The notes under the pieces are model-generated. The model was not told the origin of the DNA and did not search any database. It saw only the letters and a program-made list of their open reading frames with translations. A stretch of DNA of 15,018 nt, taken from an uncultured Clostridia bacterium. Its GTDB lineage: Bacteria; Bacillota_A; Clostridia; TANB77; CAG-508. Below are positions 1-8,153 of the stretch, one piece after another (within the stretch, counting starts at the first letter, position 1; the number at the start of each line of letters is the position of its first letter). The stretch spans positions 1-15,018 of the forward strand of contig CALXZF010000124.1 of the NCBI GenBank assembly GCA_944393165.1, in the 5' to 3' direction. The translations under genes and the position numbers were made by a program.

Positions 1-98
1 CTATTTGGATTTATTAATTTTTGTACTTTATCAATATTTGATAAAATCTTTTCTTCCGTGATTACCATTCTCACGTTTACTATGCCAGATCTAGACAT
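1..98 (-). CDS. Unrecognised protein, N-terminal 32 residues only (runs off the left edge)
   Basis: An ATG at 98-96 opens a frame that stays open to the window edge. It is preceded at good spacing by a strong ribosome binding site (AAAGGAGGTAG on the minus strand, about 103-117) and by a promoter at 190-218, so this is very likely a real gene start. The visible residues begin MSRSGIVNVRMVITEEKI and continue as a charged, probably helical stretch with no signal peptide or membrane segment. I do not recognise the family from 32 residues. It is separated from the acyl-CoA synthetase gene by 367 bases holding its promoter and an inverted-repeat element, so it looks independently transcribed. Confidence 0.7.
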   Translation of the reverse strand, partial: MSRSGIVNVRMVITEEKILSNIDKVQKLINPN

Positions 99-189
99 TG
101 TAAACACTACCTCCTTTATCCTATGTAACGCTTATTTCCGTAAGTGTTTTTCCATTTTATAGGATGTTTGTTTTCTACATTTCATTATA

Positions 190-218
190 ATTTTATTACA
201 AGTTTTCTTCTAAGTCAA
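190..218 (-). promoter_or_regulatory. Sigma-A-type promoter for the gene starting at 98
   Basis: On the minus strand TTGACT (218-213), a 17-base spacer, then TAAAAT (195-190). The predicted start is near 183, giving a leader of about 85 bases. The leader contains a hairpin with 8-base arms and one mismatch (127-134 with 141-148). A 10-base sequence, TTTCCGTAAG at 135-144, recurs inverted at 249-258, so one copy lies upstream of the -35 and one in the leader. Confidence 0.7.
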
Positions 219-285
219 TAGTTTTTTTGTAATTATTTGTCTTTTTTTCTTACGGAAAGTTACAATTCACAATTATTACAAATAT

Positions 286-432
286 TGAACAATGTATGTT
301 TAAAATTTTTATTTGAGTGCTAAAGGTGGGGACCAACAAGTTTACAAACTGTTATGCGAAAAAAATTTGAGCATTTACAGTTTGTACGATGTTGGGGGCC
401 GAAAATAACAATTTTCAAACATACATTGTTCA
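286..432. repeat. 147-bp element with 16-bp terminal inverted repeats, MITE-like
   Basis: TGAACAATGTATGTTT at 286-301 is the exact reverse complement of 417-432. Inside lies a second palindrome: TACAAACTGT at 343-352 pairs with 377-386, and ATGC (354-357) pairs with GCAT (371-374). The outer flanks show a possible 3-base duplication, TAT at 283-285 and 433-435. No gene is encoded. Together with the promoter at 190-218 it accounts for most of the 367-base gap between 98 and 466. Terminal repeats plus an AT-rich body suggest a non-autonomous mobile element, but a structured RNA or cruciform is also possible. I do not recognise the terminal sequence. Confidence 0.65.
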
Positions 433-465
433 TATAAAAATTAATGCCATGAATTGCAACTATAT

Positions 466-2340
466 TTATTTCTTCTTAATTTCTTCAAATCTCTTTATTT
501 TCATTGTAGTTGTTTTTACAAATTCGTCATGTTTTATCTCTAATTTCTTAATTGCTTTATATGAAGTTAATCCTTTATTAACTTCTTTTATAATATTCCA
601 AATTATTTTATAAACCTCTTCTTCATCTAAATCTTTTCCATGTTTTTCTTCAATTTCTTCATAATTTAGAATCACTCTAGCAGTTATAATTAATTCTTTT
701 TCACCTTCTACTTCTTTTCCATAAACCATACATTCTTTTATTTCTGTATGTTTTGCTAAAAGCATTTCTATTTCTTCTGGATAAATATTTTTACCGTTTT
801 GTGTTACTATTACATTCTTACTTCTTCCTGTGATGTATAAAAATCCGTCTTTATCTAAGTAGCCAACATCTCCTGAATGAAACCACCTTTCGCCATTTTC
901 TTCAAATATAGCTTCTTTTGTAGCTTCTTTTGTAGCTTCTTCATCTTCATAATATCCAAGCATTAAAGTTCTACTACTAATTAATACTTCTCCTTCTCCA
1001 TTTTCGTTTGGATTATCTATTCTAAGTTTTGCCCCAACAACTGCTTTTCCTGCTGACCCAACTCTTGGCTCAAAATCAGGTGTCAATGCCGCAATAGGTG
1101 CTGTCTCTGTAAGTCCATATCCTTGTAAAAATAGTATTCCTATGTCTTCAATCCATTTACCAATTTTAGCATCAATAGGAGCTGCTGCAGAAACTATTAT
1201 TCTAATTCTTCCACCTAAATTTTCATATATTTCATTAAAAACTTTTCTTTTAATATCTACACCTACGGCTTTTAATGCATTTGTAACATGGATCATAGAG
1301 TTTACTAAACCGTCTTTTTTGCTTTTCTTGATATTTGCATTTATTTTTCTATATAGGTTTTCTACAAGCAATGGAACAGTTAAAAGTGCTGTTGGCTTTG
1401 TTTCTTGCAAATCTGAAACAATGTGTTTTAACCCTTGACACACACTAATTGAAGCTCCAATTCCAAAAGGTAGCAAAAATCCAATAGAAGACTCATATGT
1501 ATGATGAAGTGGTAGAATTGACATTAATCTATCATCTGGAGTTAATTTTACATATGCTGTAGCTGCATTAACATTTTCTGCTAAATTCCTATAGCTTAGC
1601 ATAACTCCTTTCGCATTTGAAGTAGTTCCTGATGTAAATATAAGTACTCTAAAAGTATCTGGCTCCACTTCTATGCTCATAAAGCTGTTATCTCCGCCAT
1701 TTACTAACGCTTTTCCTTCTTCAATTAAATAATCTAATCCTACGAATCTTCCTTCTATCTCTTGGTCAGAATTCATTTGAATAAAGTATTTTACATCTGG
1801 TACATTGTCTGCTATTTTTTTAATTACATCCGCTTTTTTAGTAGAATATATTATTGCAGAAGCTTTTGATCTTTTTATAACATTTTCTATTTCATTTTCA
1901 GGAAGTTCCTTATCAACTGGAACTGCAATAGCTGCTCCACAAAGCATAGTCATATATGATAAATACCAATGATGAGTATTTTCTCCGATTATGACTATTC
2001 TTGTATCTTTTAAATCTAATTTTCTTGTTAAAGCTGTGCCAAGTCCAATTACTTCATTTTTGAATTGATTGTATGTAATTTCAGTCCAATCTCCCTTTGC
2101 ATTGAATTTCTCTAATAATAGAGTTCTATCTGCAAACTCTTTAGAAGAATTAATAAACATCTCTTTTACTGTTGTAAAATGAGTTCCTTCATAATTCTTT
2201 TTCTCTTTTTTCTTTTTATTTTCTTCCGCTTTTTTTATCTTTTCATAATCAACCTTTACTTCTTCTATTTCATCTAATTCCTTCATTTTAAATTTTGGAA
2301 ATTTGAAATCTGGTATTTTAAAATCTTTTAATATTCTCAT
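466..2340 (-). CDS. Long-chain acyl-CoA synthetase (AMP-forming; ANL superfamily)
   Basis: Activates a fatty acid with ATP to an acyl-adenylate and transfers it to CoA; the substrate chain length is inferred from family resemblance. All core adenylation motifs are visible in the 624 residues: the phosphate loop FTSGTTSNAKG (235-245), YGLTETAP (408-415), SGDVGYLDKDG (489-499), TGRSKNVIVTQNGKNIYPEE (504-523) and the C-terminal TTTMKIKR with the catalytic lysine near 614. Residues 1-50 form a highly charged, lysine- and glutamate-rich extension before the domain. Codons 470-476 contain a perfect 12-base tandem duplication (911-934) encoding ATKEATKEA. The ATG at 2340 follows GAGGGAG. It lies downstream of a TetR regulator and is separated from it only by a tandem repeat array, so the two are probably co-transcribed. 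It could instead activate another carboxylic acid. Confidence 0.93.
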   Translation of the reverse strand: MRILKDFKIPDFKFPKFKMKELDEIEEVKVDYEKIKKAEENKKKKEKKNYEGTHFTTVKEMFINSSKEFADRTLLLEKFNAKGDWTEITYNQFKNEVIGLGTALTRKLDLKDTRIVIIGENTHHWYLSYMTMLCGAAIAVPVDKELPENEIENVIKRSKASAIIYSTKKADVIKKIADNVPDVKYFIQMNSDQEIEGRFVGLDYLIEEGKALVNGGDNSFMSIEVEPDTFRVLIFTSGTTSNAKGVMLSYRNLAENVNAATAYVKLTPDDRLMSILPLHHTYESSIGFLLPFGIGASISVCQGLKHIVSDLQETKPTALLTVPLLVENLYRKINANIKKSKKDGLVNSMIHVTNALKAVGVDIKRKVFNEIYENLGGRIRIIVSAAAPIDAKIGKWIEDIGILFLQGYGLTETAPIAALTPDFEPRVGSAGKAVVGAKLRIDNPNENGEGEVLISSRTLMLGYYEDEEATKEATKEAIFEENGERWFHSGDVGYLDKDGFLYITGRSKNVIVTQNGKNIYPEEIEMLLAKHTEIKECMVYGKEVEGEKELIITARVILNYEEIEEKHGKDLDEEEVYKIIWNIIKEVNKGLTSYKAIKKLEIKHDEFVKTTTMKIKRFEEIKKK

Positions 2341-2360
2341 AAAAACTCCCTCTCTTAATT

Positions 2361-2492
2361 TCTGTCGTTTAGGGACAGTCCTTTTAGCGACAGGTTTGTC
2401 GTTTTAGGCCTGTCCCTCAGCGACAAAGTTGTCGTTTTAGGCCTGTCCCTCAGCGACAAAGTTGTCGTTTTAAAGCCTGTCCCCAAACGACA
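2361..2492. repeat. Tandem array of a 33-bp GGGACAG/palindrome repeat (array A)
   Basis: Two identical 33-bp units lie at 2398-2430 and 2431-2463, flanked by diverged copies at 2361-2397 and 2464-2492. On the minus strand each unit holds the palindrome CGACAACTTTGTCG, then GGGACAGGCCTAAAA. The array fills nearly the whole space between the TetR stop (2494) and the ribosome binding site of the acyl-CoA synthetase, and would be transcribed as its leader. There are no unique spacers, so it is not CRISPR. It resembles the other GGGACA repeats at 8154-8319 most closely. Confidence 0.9.
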
Positions 2493-2493
2493 T

Positions 2494-3063
2494 TTATTTT
2501 ACCGCTCTTAATTTTTTTAAGAATAAATTGTCTATCTCTTCAAATAATTTTTGAACATCTACTTCTTCGTGTCTCATTTTATATATAAAACTAGAACAAG
2601 TAAAGCCAAAAATTCCTGATGCAATTATATCTGCATCTTTATCGACAATTTCTTTTTTCTTAATTCCTTCTTTTACTATTCCTTCTATTATTTGTATGTA
2701 TTCAAATACATATTTTTTACACATTTTACTTCTATCATCATTACCCCAAATTTGGCTTAGTATAATTGTCATAAAGTTTTCATATTTGAATAAAATCTTG
2801 ATTTGTATTAATACTATTGCTCTTATTTTATCTAGTGAATTAGTCATTTTTGCAGTTTTTATGCTAATACTATTTTTTAGTAATTTTACCCCTTCTTCTA
2901 CTAGGAAGTTGAAGATTTCTTCTTTACTTGAAAAATGATAATACAATGTCCCTTTTGCTACTCCGACTGTTGCTGTAATTTCTTCTATACTTGTTGCATC
3001 ATATCCTTTATCAGCAAATAGTTTCATTGATGTTTCAAAAATTTTCCTTTTAGTTTTATTCAT
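2494..3063 (-). CDS. TetR/AcrR-family transcriptional regulator
   Basis: A 189-residue protein with the TetR layout. The N-terminal helix-turn-helix domain covers about residues 5-60, with the signature FADKGYDATSIEEITATVGV followed by AKGTLYYHFSSKEEI. The rest is a variable helical ligand-binding and dimerisation domain. The ATG at 3063 follows AAGGTGG. It starts 18 bases after the mreB stop and ends just before array A and the acyl-CoA synthetase gene. Regulators of this type next to an acyl-CoA synthetase often respond to acyl-CoA (as in FadR of Bacillus). That role is inferred from position only; the ligand cannot be read from the sequence. No obvious TetR operator palindrome was found beyond the array itself. 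Confidence 0.92.
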   Translation of the reverse strand: MNKTKRKIFETSMKLFADKGYDATSIEEITATVGVAKGTLYYHFSSKEEIFNFLVEEGVKLLKNSISIKTAKMTNSLDKIRAIVLIQIKILFKYENFMTIILSQIWGNDDRSKMCKKYVFEYIQIIEGIVKEGIKKKEIVDKDADIIASGIFGFTCSSFIYKMRHEEVDVQKLFEEIDNLFLKKLRAVK

Positions 3064-3081
3064 ACTTTTCCACCTTGTTTT

Positions 3082-4080
3082 TTATTTTCTTCTATCTATG
3101 GTGTCCAAATTATCTAGCGCTTTTCCAGTTCCTAGAGCCACGCATGATATAGCTTCTTCAGCAATCATTACATTTATTCCAGTTTTGGCTTGAAGTAATT
3201 TATCTAATCCGTCAATCAAGCATCCTCCACCAGTCATGTATATTCCTCTGTCGCTAATATCTGCTGCAAGTTCTGGTGGTGTTTTTTCCAAAACAGAATG
3301 CACACTATCTACTATTTGCATTGCAGGTTCAATTAAAGCTTCTAACATCTCACTAGAGTGAATTGTAACATTTTTGGGCAAACCTGTTACCAAATCTCTT
3401 CCTCTAATCTCCATTTCTGTGTCTTGTATTTTTGGATATACACAACCTATATTAATTTTCAAATCTTCTGCGGTTCTTTCTCCAATCATTATATTGTGTT
3501 TTTTCTTTATATATTTTACTATTGCTTCGTCAAATTTATCTCCAGCAACTTTTAAAGATTCACTAACAACTGAACCTCCAAGAGATATAACGGCTATGTC
3601 TGTAGTTCCTCCTCCAATATCAACAACCATATTTCCGCATGGTTTTGATATATCTATTCCTGCACCAATAGCTGCTGCTATTGGCTCTTCTATCAAGAAT
3701 ACTTTTCGTGCACCAGCTTGTGATGCAGCGTCAATTACAGCCTTTTTCTCAACTTCTGTAACTTGTGAAGGTATACAAATCATTATTCGTGGAGAAAAAA
3801 CAAATTTTCCACATATTTTATTTATGAAATATTTAAGCATTTTTTCTGTAACAGTATAGTTAGAAATTACGCCTTCTCTTAGTGGCCTAGTAGCAACAAT
3901 GTTGCCTGGTGTTCTTCCGAGCATTCTTCTAGCTTCTTTACCTACTGCCAATACATCTCCAGTGTTATTATCTACTGCTACAACAGATGGCTCTCTTAGA
4001 ACAATTCCTTTCCCCTTAACATATGCAATAACAGTTGCTGTTCCAAGATCTATTCCTATGTCTTGTCCCCACTTAAACAT
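3082..4080 (-). CDS. mreB: Rod-shape-determining protein, MreB/Mbl family actin homologue
   Basis: Bacterial actin that polymerises under the membrane and guides lateral cell-wall synthesis in rod cells. The 332 residues show the actin-fold ATPase motifs: phosphate loop 1 DLGTA (11-15), IEEPIAAAIGAG (130-141), phosphate loop 2 DIGGGTTD (154-161) and the adenosine motif GIYMTGGG (279-286). The length fits MreB, Mbl and MreBH equally; no mreC or mreD is adjacent, so a paralogue such as Mbl is possible. A TTG six bases upstream (4086) is also in frame. I prefer the ATG at 4080 because the family begins MF..x.DIGIDLGT, although AAGGA sits about 10 bases from the ATG. It has its own promoter at 4141-4169 and runs into tetR 18 bases later. 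Confidence 0.95.
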   Translation of the reverse strand: MFKWGQDIGIDLGTATVIAYVKGKGIVLREPSVVAVDNNTGDVLAVGKEARRMLGRTPGNIVATRPLREGVISNYTVTEKMLKYFINKICGKFVFSPRIMICIPSQVTEVEKKAVIDAASQAGARKVFLIEEPIAAAIGAGIDISKPCGNMVVDIGGGTTDIAVISLGGSVVSESLKVAGDKFDEAIVKYIKKKHNIMIGERTAEDLKINIGCVYPKIQDTEMEIRGRDLVTGLPKNVTIHSSEMLEALIEPAMQIVDSVHSVLEKTPPELAADISDRGIYMTGGGCLIDGLDKLLQAKTGINVMIAEEAISCVALGTGKALDNLDTIDRRK

Positions 4081-4140
4081 ACCCAATCTTTCCTTTCTAA
4101 TATTTCAGTTATATTTCATTTTTGTTACATTTTCGTTACA

Positions 4141-4169
4141 ATTATATTACATTTACTGTAAAATAGCAA
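4141..4169 (-). promoter_or_regulatory. Sigma-A-type promoter for mreB
   Basis: On the minus strand TTGCTA (4169-4164), a 17-base spacer, then a perfect TATAAT (4146-4141). It lies between the terminator of the upstream unit (4190-4231) and mreB, giving a leader of about 55 bases. It would drive mreB, tetR and probably the acyl-CoA synthetase gene. Confidence 0.75.
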
Positions 4170-4189
4170 ATACTTTTTTAAAATTGCAA

Positions 4190-4231
4190 GAAAAAATTAC
4201 CTTTTAATAATATTATTATATTAAAAGGTAA
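4190..4231 (-). terminator. Rho-independent terminator of the lexA unit
   Basis: A perfect 13-bp stem pairs 4231-4219 with 4209-4197 (TTACCTTTTAATA as read on the minus strand), with a 9-base loop. On the minus strand it is followed by a run of six T (4196-4191). No T run follows on the plus strand, so it works leftward. The stem is AT-rich but long. Confidence 0.75.
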
Positions 4232-4261
4232 CTAAATTATACATTTCACTTAATTATTTTA

Positions 4262-4687
4262 TTATACTTTTGTATCAGTTAATAATACATAGAATCGATT
4301 AACATTATCCCTTTTAAAATCTAATTCATAGGTTTTCGATTCCCCAGCTGATAATGTTCCTATTTCTATATATTCTAATCCAATTACTTCATTATTGTCC
4401 TTACAAAGAACAAAACATAAAAATTTATTACTTATTTCTTCTTCACTTTCGTTTCTTACTTCCCCTTTTATATAACCATTTACATTAGTAGCTTTTGCTT
4501 CATTAACTGTAACAACAGGATTTGTTGAAAGTATTTCATAAGCAGAAATATTATGATACATTGTTTTTATTGTAAAAAATGTTCCTATTGATACAAATGC
4601 AAATATTATTATAAAATAGATGAGATATCTTCTTAAGTTTCTAGTCTGGACTCTTGTATCAACAAACCAGAAATCCGTGTAACTCAT
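4262..4687 (-). CDS. Single-pass membrane-anchored protein co-transcribed with lexA, function unknown
   Basis: A 141-residue protein. A short basic cytoplasmic N-terminus (residues 1-20, ending RNLRR) precedes one hydrophobic helix at about 21-40, leaving residues 45-141 outside the cell. The outer part looks like a small beta-sandwich (NGYIKGEVRNES, then FVLCKDNNEVIGLEYIEIGT and AGESKTYELDF), a pattern resembling FxLYD-type domains; this is a weak match. The ATG at 4687 follows AGAAGGGA. It lies 32 bases after lexA with no terminator between and a clear one after it, so it should share the SOS-controlled lexA promoter. In Bacillus, lexA neighbours yneA, a membrane-anchored SOS division inhibitor. 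A comparable role here is inference only: there is no LysM domain and no visible homology. Confidence 0.82.
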   Translation of the reverse strand: MSYTDFWFVDTRVQTRNLRRYLIYFIIIFAFVSIGTFFTIKTMYHNISAYEILSTNPVVTVNEAKATNVNGYIKGEVRNESEEEISNKFLCFVLCKDNNEVIGLEYIEIGTLSAGESKTYELDFKRDNVNRFYVLLTDTKV

Positions 4688-4719
4688 TTTATTTCAATCC
4701 CTTCTTATTTAATTTATAT

Positions 4720-5391
4720 TTACATTTTTCTAAATACTCCTATTACTTTTCCAAGAATTTTACAATCTGGAACTATTATTGGATCCATTGTACTATTCTC
4801 TGGTTGTAATCTTATATGATCCTTTTCTTTATAAAATGTTTTAACAGTAGCTTCGTCTTCTATTAATGCAACTATAATTTCTCCATTTTCTGCAACATTT
4901 TGTCTTCTTACTAAAATTAAATCTCCGTCTAAAATTCCAGCTTCTATCATACTTTCACCGCTAACTACTAGCATGAAAGTTTGACTGTTACCAACAAAAT
5001 CAACAGGAATAGGAAGTGTGTCTGTTATGTTCTCTACAGCTAAAATAGGTGATCCTGCAGTAATTTTTCCTATTACTGGAACATCAACCATTTCTTTTCT
5101 ATTGTAGAATGCTTTAGAAGTATTACCCTTAGGCCCTCTACGGAATTGTTCGTTATTTTCATCTCTTATAACTCTTAGAGTTCTTCCTTTTTGATTTTCT
5201 TTTCTAATGTAGCCCATTTCTTCTAATTTTTTTAGATATGTATGGACTGTTGCAGTTGAACTTAGTCCTACTGCTCTTCCTATTTCTCTAACCGAAGGTG
5301 CATAACCATTTTCTATTATTTGTTTAGTAATATATCTAAGTATCTGTTTTTCTCTTTGAGACAATTCTACATTCTTCTTTTTTCTAGGCAT
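4720..5391 (-). CDS. lexA: LexA repressor, SOS response regulator with self-cleaving peptidase domain
   Basis: Represses DNA-damage genes until RecA filaments trigger its self-cleavage. The 223 residues show a winged-helix domain (about 8-75, including APSVREIGRAVGLSSTATVH), the cleavage bond Ala112-Gly113 in KITAGSP, the catalytic Ser147 in SGESM and Lys184 in EATVKTF. The frame is open to an ATG at 5430, but that codon lies upstream of the -10 box and has no ribosome binding site. The ATG at 5391 is preceded by GGGGGGA and begins MPRKKKNVELSQREK, so it is the start. Slightly longer than B. subtilis LexA (205 residues). A Bacillus-type SOS box overlaps its promoter, indicating autoregulation. 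It is followed by the membrane protein at 4262-4687. Confidence 0.96.
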   Translation of the reverse strand: MPRKKKNVELSQREKQILRYITKQIIENGYAPSVREIGRAVGLSSTATVHTYLKKLEEMGYIRKENQKGRTLRVIRDENNEQFRRGPKGNTSKAFYNRKEMVDVPVIGKITAGSPILAVENITDTLPIPVDFVGNSQTFMLVVSGESMIEAGILDGDLILVRRQNVAENGEIIVALIEDEATVKTFYKEKDHIRLQPENSTMDPIIVPDCKILGKVIGVFRKM

Positions 5392-5420
5392 TGAAATCCC
5401 CCCAAAATTCAATTTACCTA

Positions 5421-5460
5421 ATAGTATCATACAAACAAAAAAATGTCAAACATTTTTTCG
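5421..5460 (-). promoter_or_regulatory. lexA promoter with overlapping SOS (LexA) box
   Basis: On the minus strand TTGACA (5449-5444), a 17-base spacer and TACTAT (5426-5421) form a near-consensus promoter. The 14 bases CGAAAAAATGTTTG (5460-5447) match 12 of 14 positions of the Bacillus/Clostridium SOS box CGAACRNRYGTTYC and overlap the -35. Bound LexA would block RNA polymerase. The start point, near 5414, confirms the ATG at 5391. Confidence 0.78.
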
Positions 5461-5482
5461 CTTTTTTAATAAAAAATCAAAA

Positions 5483-6775
<1,293 letters not shown>

Positions 6776-6862
6776 TTATTTTGATTTTGCCTTTTATTCT
6801 ATCGTAAAATTTGCTTAAATCTTAGCTTTTATACCTCTTTTGTTCTTTTTTAATATACTAAG

Positions 6863-6891
6863 TTGACAATACTAATAAAGGATTGTATACT
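6863..6891 (+). promoter_or_regulatory. Near-consensus promoter facing right, antisense to trpS
   Basis: TTGACA (6863-6868), exactly 17 bases, then TATACT (6886-6891) on the plus strand. Any transcript would begin near 6898 and run into the 3' end of trpS in antisense. No plausible plus-strand gene lies downstream. A perfect 12-bp inverted repeat overlaps it (see 6868-6911). It may be chance in AT-rich DNA, but the match is very close. Confidence 0.45.
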
Positions 6892-6911
6892 TTTTATTTT
6901 TTATTAGTATT
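6868..6911. repeat. Perfect 12-bp inverted repeat between trpS and obgE
   Basis: AATACTAATAAA (6868-6879) is the exact reverse complement of 6900-6911, with 20 bases between. It follows the trpS stop by 19 bases. As a minus-strand hairpin it lacks a T run, so it is a poor terminator. Its left arm sits in the spacer of the plus-strand promoter and its right arm just past the start point, which suits an operator better. Confidence 0.55.
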
Positions 6912-6930
6912 TCATTCCAATCATTCTTCC

Positions 6931-7947
6931 CTACATGTTCTCAAAATAGTCTAATCTCATGGCTTTTTTAACTTTTTTCATTGTTTCTTTTGCAGTTTTT
7001 CTTGCTTTTTCGGTACCCTTTATCAACAATTGGTCAACAACTTCCGGTCTTTCTTCATAATATTTTCTTTTTTCCCTAATTGGAGCTAAGAAATCTATTA
7101 TATTTTTTGCAAGCTCTTTTTTGCAAGCTACACAGCCTCTTTCCCCAGCCCTACATTCTTCACATACTGCTTTATAATCGTCTTTGTTTGTAAATAAATT
7201 ATGATAATATGCTACCATGCAAATATCTGGATTTCCTTTGTCATCCTTTCTTATTCTATTTGGGTCTGTTACTGCACTCATAACTTTTTTAGTTATTTCT
7301 TCTGGGGTGTCTGACAAATAAATTGCATTTCCTAAAGATTTACCCATTTTTTCATTTCCGTCCAATCCTTTGATTCTCTTGCTAGATGACAATACCGCTT
7401 CTGGCTCTATCAAAACTTCTCCATAAATTTTGTTGAACTTTCTTACAATCTCTCTGCATTGTTCTATCAATGGAAGTTGGTCTTCTCCCACTGGAACAAG
7501 CTCTCCTTCAAAAGCAGTTATGTCAGCTGCTTGGCTTACAGGATATCCTAAAAATCCATATGTTACACTTTCTCCAAAAACATCTCTTTTTTGGGCAATC
7601 TCAGTTTTTACAGTTGGGTTTCTTTCAAGTCTTGCAATAGTAACTAAATTAGAATAAAAAACTGTAAGTTCAGCAACTTCCGGAATCATAGATTGAATAT
7701 ATACTGTTGTTTTTTCTGGATCTATTCCCACTGATAAATAATCAAGCATAACTTCTCTAACATTTTTTCTTACTTTTTCTGGATTATTAAAATTATCTGT
7801 TAACGCTTGAACATCAGCAATTAATATATATGGGTCATATTTTCCTGAATTTTGCATTTCAACTCTTGTTTTTAAAGAGCCAAAATAATGGCCGATATGT
7901 AATCTTCCTGTTGGTCTATCACCTGTTAAAATTCTCTTTTTTTCCAT
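6931..7947 (-). CDS. trpS: Tryptophanyl-tRNA synthetase with a cysteine cluster like that of [4Fe-4S] TrpRS
   Basis: Class I aminoacyl-tRNA synthetase charging tRNA-Trp. The 338 residues carry the HIGH motif (HIGH, 17-20) and the KMSKS-type loop KMGKS (200-204). Residues 243, 265, 272 and 275 form C-x21-C-x6-C-x2-C, with an extra Cys262. This closely matches the C-x22-C-x6-C-x2-C of the Thermotoga maritima enzyme, which binds a [4Fe-4S] cluster near the anticodon site. The frame is open to an ATG at 7965, but AGGGGAGAG then lies inside the gene, so the ATG at 7947 (MEKKRILTGDRPTG) is the start. No T-box leader is present upstream, although trpS is T-box controlled in many Firmicutes. It lies downstream of the metal transporter and array B. 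Confidence 0.95.
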   Translation of the reverse strand: MEKKRILTGDRPTGRLHIGHYFGSLKTRVEMQNSGKYDPYILIADVQALTDNFNNPEKVRKNVREVMLDYLSVGIDPEKTTVYIQSMIPEVAELTVFYSNLVTIARLERNPTVKTEIAQKRDVFGESVTYGFLGYPVSQAADITAFEGELVPVGEDQLPLIEQCREIVRKFNKIYGEVLIEPEAVLSSSKRIKGLDGNEKMGKSLGNAIYLSDTPEEITKKVMSAVTDPNRIRKDDKGNPDICMVAYYHNLFTNKDDYKAVCEECRAGERGCVACKKELAKNIIDFLAPIREKRKYYEERPEVVDQLLIKGTEKARKTAKETMKKVKKAMRLDYFENM

Positions 7948-8071
7948 AATCTCTCCCCTTTGCATTTTATTTTTTATAACTTACTTTGCACATTCTATAT
8001 ACAATAGACTAATTTGCTCATTTTATATATTTCACATTCCATTAAATTCTAATTTCAACCTTAACGCTGGT

Positions 8072-8100
8072 TTTATACAAAAATAAACTATATTTTTAAA
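8072..8100 (-). promoter_or_regulatory. Possible trpS promoter
   Basis: On the minus strand TTTAAA (8100-8095), a 17-base spacer and TATAAA (8077-8072). It would give a leader of about 115 bases before the ATG at 7947. The -35 is only a partial match, so confidence is modest. Apart from this I see nothing defined in 7948-8153. Confidence 0.4.
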
Positions 8101-8153
8101 TCTTTAATAACAACACAATTCTTCCAAGCACTTATTTCTAGGTTACTGGGTTG

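Noticed and set aside
389..613. 74-codon plus-strand frame overlapping the 286-432 element and the acyl-CoA synthetase end
   Set aside because: Most of it is antisense to the synthetase C-terminus and it has no good ribosome binding site.
3374..3859. 161-codon plus-strand open frame inside mreB
   Set aside because: It is fully antisense to conserved MreB motifs and has no recognisable domain.
5392..5430. Longer LexA starting at 5430
   Set aside because: That ATG lies upstream of the lexA -10 box and has no ribosome binding site; the ATG at 5391 has both family start and a G-rich binding site.
7948..8153. T-box leader for trpS
   Set aside because: No AGGGTGG-type T-box sequence or antiterminator/terminator pair was found upstream of trpS.
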